Shown here one piece after another: positions 33,819-41,046 of a stretch of DNA of 41,046 nucleotides. Position numbers and translations under genes: made by a program. The notes below the pieces were generated by a model. The model did no database searches. It was not told the DNA's origin and worked only from the letters and a program-made list of their open reading frames with translations. Within the stretch, counting starts at the first letter, position 1; every line of letters begins with the position of its first letter. The DNA is from G963674685 sp964591275 (GTDB lineage Bacteria; Lernaellota; Lernaellaia; JACKCT01): NCBI GenBank assembly GCA_964591275.1, contig CAZQAE010000045.1, positions 1 through 41,046 on the forward strand. Reading direction: 5' to 3'.

Positions 33819-34913
33819 ATGCCATTGCGTCAAATGCCGATAGAGCACCTGCGGGACGGGCAGTATTGCGATTCCGTTTACCTGGTTCGCAAGCGACAGG
33901 TCGCCACGACGAAAGCGGGAAAGCAGTATATGAATCTGACTTTATCCGATAAAACGGGGGAGATCGGCGCGCGGATTTTCGCCAATGTGGATGTCTATTC
34001 GGGGCTTTTTTCGGAAAGCGACTTCATCTACGTGCAGGCGCGCGTCCAGATGTATGACGGGCGTCTCCAGATGGTGATTGACGCCCTGGATAGGGTTTCG
34101 CACTCCGAGATAAATCTCCCGGACTTCCTGCCGGCCGCGCAGCGAGATCCCGAGGAAATGCTCAAGCATGTCAGGAAAATACTGGAAAGCATCACAGACA
34201 AGAAGCTGCAAAAGCTGTGCATGATGGCGATCTCTGAAAAGACTTATCAGCAGATGTGGGAAAAGGCTCCAGCGGGGATGATGATCCACCACGCATACCT
34301 GGGAGGCTTGCTCGAACACACGCTATCGGTTCTTTTGCTCCTGGATTTCATCGCCTCCCACTATGAAAACATCGACCGGGACATGTTGCTGACCGGCGGT
34401 CTCTTTCACGATATCGGCAAGCTTTTCGAGTTGGAATATCAGACTACGATCTCCTATGCCGACGAGGGGAAACTCATTCCGCACCTGGTCAGCGGCGTGG
34501 AATTGGTTGAAAAACTGGCGTTGCAAATTGATGGATTTTCCGAAGAAAAAAAGCTGCTCTTAAAGCATATCATTTTGTCGCACCACGGCGTTTTGGAGTT
34601 TGGCTCCCCGGTTGTGCCGGCCACGCTGGAAGCCGTCATCATTCATCACGTAGACAACCTCGATTCCAAGGTCGCGGCCTTCTTCAGGATGTTGGATCAG
34701 ACGCCGAAAACTTCCATGTGGTCCGACCGTAGTTTCGCCCTGGGAACCGCCGTTCGCAGAACCTCGGACGTCACCGGAAAACACTACGCCTATCGCCTGC
34801 CCGGCGCGGCGCCGAGCGAACCCGTAAAAGAAACGCTGGAGATATTGGGGCAAAAAGTTGCGGACCCCGAAGGCGACGAAAGCCAGCAGAACGATCTTTT
34901 CGGCAAAAAGTAA
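33819..34913 (+). CDS. yhaM: YhaM-family 3'-5' exoribonuclease (OB fold plus HD domain)
   Basis: 364 residues with AAGGA six bases before the ATG. The N-terminal OB fold reads LRDGQYCDSVYLVRKRQVATTKAGKQYMNLTLSDKTGEIGARIFAN. The HD phosphohydrolase domain has HHAYLGGLLEHTLSV, GGLFHDIGKLFEL (His197-Asp198), LILSHHGVLEFGSP and EAVIIHHVDNLDSK, all typical of YhaM/CBF1-type exonucleases, which degrade RNA or DNA from the 3' end with divalent metal. The length fits the family, plus ~40 residues at the C-terminus. The stop overlaps the next start (TAATG), so the HAD phosphatase is translationally coupled. Confidence 0.9.
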   Translation: MPLRQMPIEHLRDGQYCDSVYLVRKRQVATTKAGKQYMNLTLSDKTGEIGARIFANVDVYSGLFSESDFIYVQARVQMYDGRLQMVIDALDRVSHSEINLPDFLPAAQRDPEEMLKHVRKILESITDKKLQKLCMMAISEKTYQQMWEKAPAGMMIHHAYLGGLLEHTLSVLLLLDFIASHYENIDRDMLLTGGLFHDIGKLFELEYQTTISYADEGKLIPHLVSGVELVEKLALQIDGFSEEKKLLLKHIILSHHGVLEFGSPVVPATLEAVIIHHVDNLDSKVAAFFRMLDQTPKTSMWSDRSFALGTAVRRTSDVTGKHYAYRLPGAAPSEPVKETLEILGQKVADPEGDESQQNDLFGKK

Positions 34914-35620
34914 TGTCCACCGCGATTTTCGACGTGGACCGCACACTGCTCGACGGAATGAGCGGCTATCTTTTTACGCGATGGCTCTGGACGAAAGGGC
35001 ATCTGTCGGCGCGTTCCAAACTCCGCATCGCCAAATCATTTTTCCTTTATAGATCAGGCTTAAAACCGCTCACTGAACTGGTCGCCGTCGGCGTGACCTG
35101 CCTGGCCGGAATGCACGCAGTCCATGTTGATGAACTGGCGGACCAGTGCGTCAATGAGGTGCTTTGGCCCTTGCTTTTCACCGAGGCGGTGGAAAAGATC
35201 GCCGAACATGCTGCTTGCAATGATTTCACCTGCCTTGCATCGGGATCGGCGCAGCCTCTGATCGCAGCCCTCGCCCGCCGGGTCGGCGCCGACGCCGGCA
35301 TCGGCACCGCAGCCATGATTGATGAAAACGGCCTTTATCTGCCCAAGGTCAAACCGCCCTTTTCCTATATGGCTGGAAAGCTCGAACTGGTCGAGCAGTT
35401 GCTGCGCGAAAAAAGCTTGCGCCTGGATGAAGCCGCATTGTACACCGACAACGACGCCGACCTGCCGCTATGCCGACGCGTTGCACGCCCCTTCGCCGTC
35501 AATCCTGATCCGGGCCTGAAGCAAAAGGCTCTGGAACACGAGTGGCCCATTCTCACATGGGAAACGCGGCAAAACCCGAAGGACCGTTACACCGGAACTT
35601 CGTGGCCTATTAAAAGCTAA
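34913..35620 (+). CDS. HAD-superfamily phosphatase, SerB/HAD-IB-like
   Basis: 235 residues. Motif I FDVDRTLLDG has nucleophile Asp7 and Asp9. TCLASGSAQPLIAALARRVGAD is motif II (Ser). The conserved Lys region is PPFSYMAGKLELVEQLL, and motif III/IV is ALYTDNDADLPLCRRVARPFAVNPDPGLKQKA. This is the HAD-IB pattern (phosphoserine phosphatase, CicA-type lysophosphatidate phosphatases). An insert of ~60 residues after motif I forms the helical cap. It overlaps the end of the YhaM-like gene by one base. Substrate unknown. It converges on the second HAD gene at 35758. Confidence 0.87.
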   Translation: MSTAIFDVDRTLLDGMSGYLFTRWLWTKGHLSARSKLRIAKSFFLYRSGLKPLTELVAVGVTCLAGMHAVHVDELADQCVNEVLWPLLFTEAVEKIAEHAACNDFTCLASGSAQPLIAALARRVGADAGIGTAAMIDENGLYLPKVKPPFSYMAGKLELVEQLLREKSLRLDEAALYTDNDADLPLCRRVARPFAVNPDPGLKQKALEHEWPILTWETRQNPKDRYTGTSWPIKS

Positions 35621-35701
35621 AGGATTCAAGGTTTAGGGTTTGGGGTCTTCGGACCTTAAAGTTTGAGGAATGGCGAAACGCATTGCGGAAAAAGGGGATG
35701 A

Positions 35702-35717
35702 GCCCGCGAACACGGGC
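35702..35717. repeat. Single REP-like hairpin
   Basis: A-GCCCG-cgaaca-CGGGC-G has the same A-GCCC...GGGC-G framing as the inner hairpins of the two composite elements. It is a solitary unit in the convergent gap between the two HAD genes. Confidence 0.45.
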
Positions 35718-35737
35718 GCAAACTTCGCACGCGAACA

Positions 35738-35757
35738 GTGAAACACCTTTGTTTCAC
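35738..35757. terminator. Hairpin between convergent genes, probable bidirectional terminator
   Basis: An eight-base perfect stem GTGAAACA / TGTTTCAC with loop CCTT ends directly at the stop codon of the minus-strand HAD gene. It lies between convergent genes. There is no strong T-run. Confidence 0.45.
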
Positions 35758-36873
35758 CTAAGCGACGAATTGCCCTGATTTTTCATCGCGTTTCTGCAAA
35801 TAAAATCCGTCCTCGCCGCGAGCGCATTTCCCGTAAATATCTTTCATGATCTCATCCATGCCACGATCGACAACCATGCGCAGGCGCGTTTCGGGAAAGT
35901 CGGTGAGCATTTCAATATCGTTGTCCGAATCGCCGCCGACGAATAGGGGAGCGCGACCGATACGTTCCTTTATCGCCAAAACCTTGCCGGGGCCGTAGGT
36001 TACGCCGTGGTGATAGCGTGGGTCGAGGTTTTTCGTATAGAGACCGTCGACAATTTCCAGGGGAACGCCGGCGACGTGTCCAGGCTCCACGCCGTATCCG
36101 TTGGCCGAATCGACGACGATAGCCTCGATGACAAAATCCTGCGTGGCGGTGACAATAAACACTTCGAATCCTGCCCCGCGCAATCTTGCAAAGAGCTGCT
36201 GCATGGCGAAAAAGGGGCGAATGCCGGTTTTCATCGTGACCGACAGCGCTCCGCTTCTCGTTTTGAGTTTATCCGAACTTCGCAGAGTTTCCGTTCCCAG
36301 GGGTTGACGCAGTTCGTAGGCCCATGTGTCGAGAGCCAGTTTACGGACCTGCTCAGGATTCAATCCCGCAACCATCTGCACCGACCACAAGTAGGCTAAA
36401 TCCCGCCCAATGCTCATAGTGGCGTTAAGGCCTTCATAAAGGGCGCATATTTTGACGCGAAACTCCTGGTACTCATCCGTTTTTTCAACCTGGTGAAGCG
36501 GTTGATCTCCGCGCAGTCCCTCATACATGGCATACAGCTTTTCGTATTCCTCGCTCACGTCCGCGGAAATGTGGCTGATGGGGCAGTCAGGGTAAACGTG
36601 ATCGAAGAACTCCACGCCGCGTGGCGCGTCCGGCATGTGCGCGGCGAATTGCTCGGGCGTATAGCGAAAGATGAGCTTATCGACCTGCCGTCGGAAAATC
36701 CGCTCGCCGATATCGCCGAAGATAGTTGTGTTGTCAAAATCAAAAACGGCAACGGGCTTGTGGGCGGAATCCCAGGAGGGATTCGCGGCGCCGTAATCGG
36801 CAATCAAGTCGTTAATAGCCCCGGCCAACGCAGGATTCCACTCGCCACGGGATTCTTTGGTCGGATTATTCAT
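35758..36873 (-). CDS. HAD-superfamily phosphatase with large cap insert
   Basis: 371 residues. The ATG at 36873 overlaps the upstream stop (TGATG), and a TTG at 36876 is the only in-frame alternative nearby. Motif I is VAVFDFDNTTIFGD. FEVFIVTATQDFVIEAIV is motif II. YGPGKVLAIKERIG carries the motif III Lys, and APLFVGGDSDNDIEMLTDF is motif IV. About 170 residues between motif I and II form an unusually large cap. It resembles phosphoserine/phosphocholine-phosphatase-like HAD proteins. No signal peptide is visible. Coupling to the VWA/FHA-like membrane protein suggests a shared process, possibly protein phosphorylation given the FHA-like domain, but this is inference. Confidence 0.85.
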   Translation of the reverse strand: MNNPTKESRGEWNPALAGAINDLIADYGAANPSWDSAHKPVAVFDFDNTTIFGDIGERIFRRQVDKLIFRYTPEQFAAHMPDAPRGVEFFDHVYPDCPISHISADVSEEYEKLYAMYEGLRGDQPLHQVEKTDEYQEFRVKICALYEGLNATMSIGRDLAYLWSVQMVAGLNPEQVRKLALDTWAYELRQPLGTETLRSSDKLKTRSGALSVTMKTGIRPFFAMQQLFARLRGAGFEVFIVTATQDFVIEAIVVDSANGYGVEPGHVAGVPLEIVDGLYTKNLDPRYHHGVTYGPGKVLAIKERIGRAPLFVGGDSDNDIEMLTDFPETRLRMVVDRGMDEIMKDIYGKCARGEDGFYLQKRDEKSGQFVA

Positions 36874-38945
36874 CAATTGTGAAATACAAATTCATGACCG
36901 GGAATTTCGATGTGATCGCCATCCTTGATGAAGGTTTCGGCCAGATCGTTATTGTTGATTTTGACGCCTTCGACCTCGGAGTCCCATTTGCGCACGCGAA
37001 GCCTGCTCTCTTTTTTGCGCAGTTCAATGACGAAGGCGTAGTGCGGAAGCGATTTGTCTTCAAGCACCCAATCGCATTGCGGACCTTTGCCGACGATAAA
37101 CATTGGTTTTTGAATGCCTGAAAGATCATGGTCTTCGTCCACGGTCCTTTCACCGTGTCGCACGAGAACAAGACGTCCGCCGATAGCAGATATCCTCGGA
37201 GGCGCAATCAGGAACTTGATGATAATGAGCGCCAGCGCAAAAACTAAACCAGCGACGCCCCCGGCGATCATAAGATAAAAAGGCAGATCGCTTCCTACGT
37301 CCAACTGAAATTGCGCCTTGTAGGAAGAAGCTCCGCCTTCAAAAACCAGATGGGAATCGGTGAAAACAAATTCGAGATCGGCCGCCACGCTTCCCGGCGT
37401 AATTGGCGGCTCAATCGAAATCGTATAAACGCCCACTTCGGCCATTTCGCCGCTTCGCAGGCTCCGGCCATCACTGGTAACAACCGAAAGAGCGTCATCG
37501 TTAAAAACCACCTTGACGCGGCTGCCGGGCAGAAGGTATTTGTCGCCGGTCAAAGTCACCGTTCCATTTTCAAGACCATCCTTCACTTTCCTCAAAGGCA
37601 GAGGGGCCAGGACCCATACATTCGAGTCCTTCGTCGTTACATTCGAACCACCGGGTGGAATAATCGCCACGGTGGTCGTGCTTTCCGGCGGATCAAGATT
37701 TAAGTCCACGTAGAGGAAAATCTCCGAGGCGCCGCTCATAAGAAACATGGGTTTCACCCCACCCTTTTTCCCATGCGCTTCAATTTTGAGTTTCGCGGTG
37801 GTCTGCGTTAGTCCAACGCTCAAAATTTTCATGACGCCAAAAAGTGTTGGAGAAAAATCCTCATGGATGTTTGTAAATGGGCTTTCACTGACGGCGCCTT
37901 TCATCTTCAAGCCTGATTCTTTTGGCCACCTAACCAGATCGGAGTTATAAATAGATGCGCTGAGACTGGGTGCATTGCCGGTAACTTTGATGGGTGGAAA
38001 GTCCAGGGTCATTTCGCCGTCTTTGTATTTCGAGGGATCTTTCAGGCCCTCATCAAAAGTCAGGTTGTATGAATCAAAATCGAGCATGCCTGACACCTTT
38101 GGCAATTCTCTAAATCGACACAGCAGGACACTTTCGGAATCTCCTATGACTTTTTCCTCATCCAGAATCGATTCTGATACTTTCGCGTCAAGGTTCGAAG
38201 CTTCCACATAGACCTTCGACATCCAGAATTGGCCGTCCATCTCCTTCTGATGAAGCCCGGCGCTCTGAACGACGTGGGCGAAGTTCGCAGTCTTCATGGT
38301 GTTGAGGCTGTCTGTGAACACGGTCATCCTATGCGTGTGCGTTGAAACGTATTGACGCCAGGCCTCCTTTTTTCCTTTATCGGGCGTCATCTCGCGCAAA
38401 AGGGTAATCCCCCGGTTTATAACGCTGTACAATGCGGCATTGACATAGGGCCTCTCGGCGCATAGTTCCTCAAAACCCGGCCAAACCTTGACTTTGGATT
38501 TGGCACTTCCATATACGGGCAGAAGTTTGGAGGAAACCTGCGTTTCACCGGATCCCAGGCTCCCGTATTTATTGGGATTGAGGTATTCGGCAAAATCCTT
38601 TGCGTCTTGCTCATTGGTTATGGAGAATTTGCGCCAGGGCTTAAAGGGGCCATCTCCATCGAAGTCGATTACGTCGTGCGCGAAAGGGACAATGAACACA
38701 TCCATTGGCTTTGGCGCCGCTTTCACCTCGTCGGCAATACGCTTTACTGCCTTCGGAAGCACCTTGTCCGTGGGGCCGGATATCAGGCATTTGGAGCATC
38801 CCATCATGGAGTTTGTGACATCCAGGAGATACACGGAAACGGTTTTCATCTCCGCCTTGTCCTGCGCGTCAGAGACCGCCGGCAAAAAAGTCAGGGCAGT
38901 AAGGATTCCAAAGATAGCCAAACCCGGCCGAATCATTTTCAACAT
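36873..38945 (-). CDS. Exported VWA-like protein with transmembrane helix and FHA-like C-terminal domain
   Basis: 690 residues. A signal peptide (MLKMIRPGLAIFGILTALTFLPAVSDA) precedes a VWA-like domain with a MIDAS-like DVTNSM motif (Asp-x-Thr-x-Ser instead of Asp-x-Ser-x-Ser) and MTVFTDSLNTMKT. The middle ~250 residues are beta-rich, probably Ig-like periplasmic domains. A transmembrane helix near residue 575 (LPFYLMIAGGVAGLVFALALIIIKFLI) is followed by a cytoplasmic C-terminal domain resembling FHA: PMFIVGKGPQCDWVLEDKSLPHYAFVIEL, then VKINNNDLAETFIKDGDHIEIPGHEF. The FHA Ser-x-x-His is present as SLPH, but the usual Gly-Arg is Gly-Lys. Probably a transmembrane sensor or scaffold binding phosphothreonine. 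Confidence 0.75.
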   Translation of the reverse strand: MLKMIRPGLAIFGILTALTFLPAVSDAQDKAEMKTVSVYLLDVTNSMMGCSKCLISGPTDKVLPKAVKRIADEVKAAPKPMDVFIVPFAHDVIDFDGDGPFKPWRKFSITNEQDAKDFAEYLNPNKYGSLGSGETQVSSKLLPVYGSAKSKVKVWPGFEELCAERPYVNAALYSVINRGITLLREMTPDKGKKEAWRQYVSTHTHRMTVFTDSLNTMKTANFAHVVQSAGLHQKEMDGQFWMSKVYVEASNLDAKVSESILDEEKVIGDSESVLLCRFRELPKVSGMLDFDSYNLTFDEGLKDPSKYKDGEMTLDFPPIKVTGNAPSLSASIYNSDLVRWPKESGLKMKGAVSESPFTNIHEDFSPTLFGVMKILSVGLTQTTAKLKIEAHGKKGGVKPMFLMSGASEIFLYVDLNLDPPESTTTVAIIPPGGSNVTTKDSNVWVLAPLPLRKVKDGLENGTVTLTGDKYLLPGSRVKVVFNDDALSVVTSDGRSLRSGEMAEVGVYTISIEPPITPGSVAADLEFVFTDSHLVFEGGASSYKAQFQLDVGSDLPFYLMIAGGVAGLVFALALIIIKFLIAPPRISAIGGRLVLVRHGERTVDEDHDLSGIQKPMFIVGKGPQCDWVLEDKSLPHYAFVIELRKKESRLRVRKWDSEVEGVKINNNDLAETFIKDGDHIEIPGHEFVFHN

Positions 38946-39010
38946 CGTCGCACCCCATGTTTATGTCACGCCCACGGTGCACAGATTAACAGCACACCGC
39001 CGTCGGATCA

Positions 39011-39505
39011 ATGCTTGAACTTCACGACGAGCGAGTTGACACTGACACGCCGTGGTTTATGCTAAAGGAGGATACGCTGTCACTTTGGAGGTCTCAGGCC
39101 CTGAATAAAAGAACTCAAGAAAAAATTAACGTACTGGCCACGCTCGCCACAGACAAACTCGCATACGAGTTCACCGCGCTGAATGTTTCCCAACTCTGCT
39201 CTTACACCGATGTGCTTCTCATCTGCCACGGCTCCAGCAGCCGACAGGTTCAGGCTATCGCAAGTCATATTCGGGAGAGCATGAAAAAGGAGTGCGAAGC
39301 ACACCCTTTTGGGATGGAAGGAATGCGAGGCGGCCAATGGATCGTCATTGACTACGGCGATGTCATCGTCCACGTCTTCCACCAACCCGTGAGGGAGTAT
39401 TACGATTTGGAAGGTAACTGGGCCGACGCTATACGCGGCAAGCTTGTGCAAGACAAAGACAGCGCGCACATCGAATGGCCCGATGAGGAACCGAAGCAAA
39501 CTTGA
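39011..39505 (+). CDS. rsfS: Ribosomal silencing factor RsfS
   Basis: 164 residues from ATG 39011. An ATG at 39059 is equally possible because the family core begins only near INVLATLATDKLAYEF, and the region before it carries AAAGGAGG at 39063 without a good in-frame start. Family features are SYTDVLLICHGSSSRQVQAIASHIRESM, GGQWIVIDYGDVIVHVFHQPVREYYDLEGNWADA. RsfS binds ribosomal protein L14 (uL14) and blocks subunit joining in starvation. It overlaps the TatD start by four bases. Confidence 0.92.
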   Translation: MLELHDERVDTDTPWFMLKEDTLSLWRSQALNKRTQEKINVLATLATDKLAYEFTALNVSQLCSYTDVLLICHGSSSRQVQAIASHIRESMKKECEAHPFGMEGMRGGQWIVIDYGDVIVHVFHQPVREYYDLEGNWADAIRGKLVQDKDSAHIEWPDEEPKQT

Positions 39506-40275
39506 GCCTCATTGATTCCCATGCCCATCTGGAAATGCCGCGTTTTGACGACGACCGCGATGAGGTCGTTCGGCGGGCGCAGGCATCCGGCGTTGAGCGC
39601 ATCATCACTGTTGCAACCAACCTGGCCGACGCGAATAAGGCCGTCGAAATCGCCCGGCAATACGACATCGTTGACATGGCCCTGGGCATTCATCCCCACG
39701 ACGCGAAAACCGCGTCGGAGAAAGACCTTGAGCAAATGATGGAGATCGCCGTGGATTCCGGCGCTGTCGCCTGGGGAGAGATCGGCCTGGATTATCACTA
39801 CGACCACAGCCCGCGATCAGTGCAGCGCGAAGTTTTCGCACAGCAGTTACGTATCGCGCAAAAGCTCGATCTGCCGGTCATCATCCACACGCGCGAGGCC
39901 TGGGAAGATTGCCTGAAGATATTGAACGAGGAAATGGACGACGCCTGGCGCGGCGTGGTGCATTGCTTTGGAGGCGGCCTCGCGGAAGCGGAGAAGGTCG
40001 TGGAGATGGGCTTTCATATCAGTTTCACCGGCACGGTGACTTTTAAGAAAGATATGCCCGAGCATGAGGTCATTCGTCATGTCGGGATCGAGCGCATCCT
40101 CATCGAAACCGATAGCCCCTATCTGACGCCGGCGCCAAATCGGGGAAAGCGCAACGAACCGGCCTACGTAAGATTCGTGGCGCAAAAGATCGCCGAAATC
40201 CTCGAAATACCCTTTGAGAAAGTCGCCGAGATCACAGCAGCCAATACCCGCCGACTTTTTACGAAGCTTCGTTAA
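39502..40275 (+). CDS. tatD: TatD-family metal-dependent DNase/hydrolase
   Basis: 257 residues starting at a TTG (39502) that overlaps the RsfS stop (TTGA). Metal and family signatures are LIDSHAHLEMPRFDDDRDEV, ALGIHPHDA, WGEIGLDYHYDHSPRSVQREVF, PVIIHTREAWEDCLKIL, VVHCFGGG and RILIETDSPYLTPAPNRGKRNEPAYV, all conserved in TatD/YcfH 3'-5' DNases. The length is typical. Translational coupling to rsfS is likely. Confidence 0.93.
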   Translation: MSLIDSHAHLEMPRFDDDRDEVVRRAQASGVERIITVATNLADANKAVEIARQYDIVDMALGIHPHDAKTASEKDLEQMMEIAVDSGAVAWGEIGLDYHYDHSPRSVQREVFAQQLRIAQKLDLPVIIHTREAWEDCLKILNEEMDDAWRGVVHCFGGGLAEAEKVVEMGFHISFTGTVTFKKDMPEHEVIRHVGIERILIETDSPYLTPAPNRGKRNEPAYVRFVAQKIAEILEIPFEKVAEITAANTRRLFTKLR

Positions 40276-40278
40276 GCT

Positions 40279-40301
40279 CCCATCCTTAGGATCAGGATGG
40301 G
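40279..40301 (+). terminator. Stem-loop downstream of tatD
   Basis: CCCATCCT / AGGATGGG, an 8-base perfect stem with loop TAGGATC, starts 4 bases after the TatD stop. No T-run follows, so its strength as an intrinsic terminator is uncertain. The remaining bases up to the tRNA (40302-40497) show no gene. Confidence 0.45.
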
Positions 40302-40497
40302 CCTGACTTATGAAAAAAGCCGATATTGATGGGATTATTAGGGGATTTCTATAATCTCCTGGGCCGTTTTGATGGATAAACAGGCAGTTTCCACCGTCAT
40401 TTCCGCACTTTTTGGCTGATTTCATAAAATTTTCATTAAAGAAGGCTTGACCGGAAACAAGCGCCTTGATAGAACGACAATCCCGTTTCGTGCGGGA

Positions 40498-40570
<73 letters not shown>

Positions 40571-40583
40571 TAAAAATGCTATA

Positions 40584-40624
40584 GAAAACGGGATGTTGGG
40601 AGTTATTTCCGACTTCCCGTTTTC
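40584..40624 (+). terminator. Stem-loop after tRNA-Phe
   Basis: A 10-base perfect stem GAAAACGGGA / TCCCGTTTTC with a 21-base loop lies 13 bases after the tRNA end. The 3' arm ends in four T. Probably the tRNA transcript terminator, though the loop is long. Confidence 0.5.
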
Positions 40625-40697
40625 GACATGTGGATGCCTGAAATACTTGAAAACGGTTCCAAATGGAAACAACCTTGGCAAAATCTTGGCATTTTTT

Positions 40698-41046
40698 CTA
40701 AAGGACATCGGGCATCCTCAGAAGCCTCTCTGACAATCCTTTCTGGATTTTCACTCCAGCCTCGATGAGGTCTTCATAGGGCACCGCTTCATATCGTGCG
40801 TGGGCATCAAGGCTTTGGCTGTGCCCCATAACGGCCCGCCGTACCACATCGTCGATTCCGGCCCGACGAGCGAATCGGTCGTAACTTCGCCGTAGATCAT
40901 GTGGGTAGAGATGTTCCGTGATGCCAGCGCGTTCCAATAAATTCTCAATACTTTTACGAACGTTTTTAATGGGCCTTCGGTTGTTCCAGATGAGATGCGT
41001 CTGCCTTGAGATGCGGTGCCGGTTGATGTACGTCATGAGCATTGGC
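40698..41046 (-). CDS. int: Tyrosine recombinase/integrase, C-terminal part (5' end outside window)
   Basis: At least 114 residues, open at the right window edge. It has the conserved C-terminal box of phage-type integrases: HLYPHDLRRSYDRFARRAG (His-x-x-Arg), RAVMGHSQSLDAHARYEAVP (Gly-His and nucleophile Tyr). The tail reads LIEAGVKIQKGLSERLL. The gene ends 127 bases past tRNA-Phe and points towards it, the usual arrangement for an element integrated at the 3' end of a tRNA gene. The element therefore extends to the right, beyond the window. Confidence 0.88.
   Translation of the reverse strand, partial: PMLMTYINRHRISRQTHLIWNNRRPIKNVRKSIENLLERAGITEHLYPHDLRRSYDRFARRAGIDDVVRRAVMGHSQSLDAHARYEAVPYEDLIEAGVKIQKGLSERLLRMPDVL

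Overview
The window is a contiguous piece of a chromosome from a Gram-negative bacterium with high G+C in its housekeeping genes. Several features indicate an outer membrane: four lipoproteins with clear lipoboxes, an AsmA-like envelope protein fused to a peptidoglycan glycosyltransferase, and an LpoA-like lipoprotein. Asp-rich (DDD, DDDT) linkers directly after the lipid-anchored Cys recur in three unrelated lipoproteins, a habit I associate with deltaproteobacterial-grade or candidate-phylum metagenome genomes. I cannot fix the phylum from sequence alone. A 100-N assembly gap at 26172-26271 suggests a draft or metagenome assembly.

Layout. 1-7.7 kb (minus strand): a GH20-like lipoprotein cut by the window edge, a large lipase-type lipoprotein, an AsmA/GT51 fusion and a small Asp-repeat lipoprotein. 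8-11.1 kb (plus): a sulfatase-superfamily protein and an unknown membrane protein. 11.1-15.4 kb (minus): a polytopic membrane protein coupled to a radical SAM/SPASM protein, a palindromic REP-type element, and another Asp-rich lipoprotein. 15.6-20.5 kb (minus): a compact defence-type operon made of a DUF6602-like protein, an OLD-family ATPase/TOPRIM nuclease (GajA-like) and a UvrD-type helicase (GajB-like), with a 33-codon remnant of a type I methyltransferase (HsdM) start at its head. 20.86-21.09 kb: a second, larger copy of the palindromic element. 21.2-25.1 kb: cysteine synthase, LpoA-like lipoprotein, DnaJ-like chaperone. 25.2-29.6 kb (minus): a giant protein combining a class III cyclase-like domain, a CHAT caspase-like protease, a STAND/NACHT-type ATPase and an array of 43-residue TPR-like repeats. 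The array is interrupted by the assembly gap. 29.8-35.6 kb (plus): B12-type radical SAM protein, flavoprotein, an alpha/beta hydrolase without its nucleophile, YhaM-like nuclease and HAD phosphatase. 35.8-38.9 kb (minus): VWA/FHA-type membrane protein coupled to a second HAD phosphatase. 39-40.3 kb (plus): RsfS and TatD. 40.5 kb to the end: tRNA-Phe(GAA) followed by a tyrosine integrase pointing back at it, which is the edge of an integrated element lying mostly outside the window.

The two most notable systems are both probable anti-phage or conflict modules. One is the three-gene Gabija-like operon with DUF6602. The other is the single-gene cyclase-CHAT-STAND-TPR protein, which has the effector / ATPase switch / repeat-sensor layout of Avs-like and NLR-like immune proteins plus an unusual N-terminal cyclase-like domain. 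Both look lower in G+C than the housekeeping genes beside them. The paired REP-type composite elements are a third point of interest.
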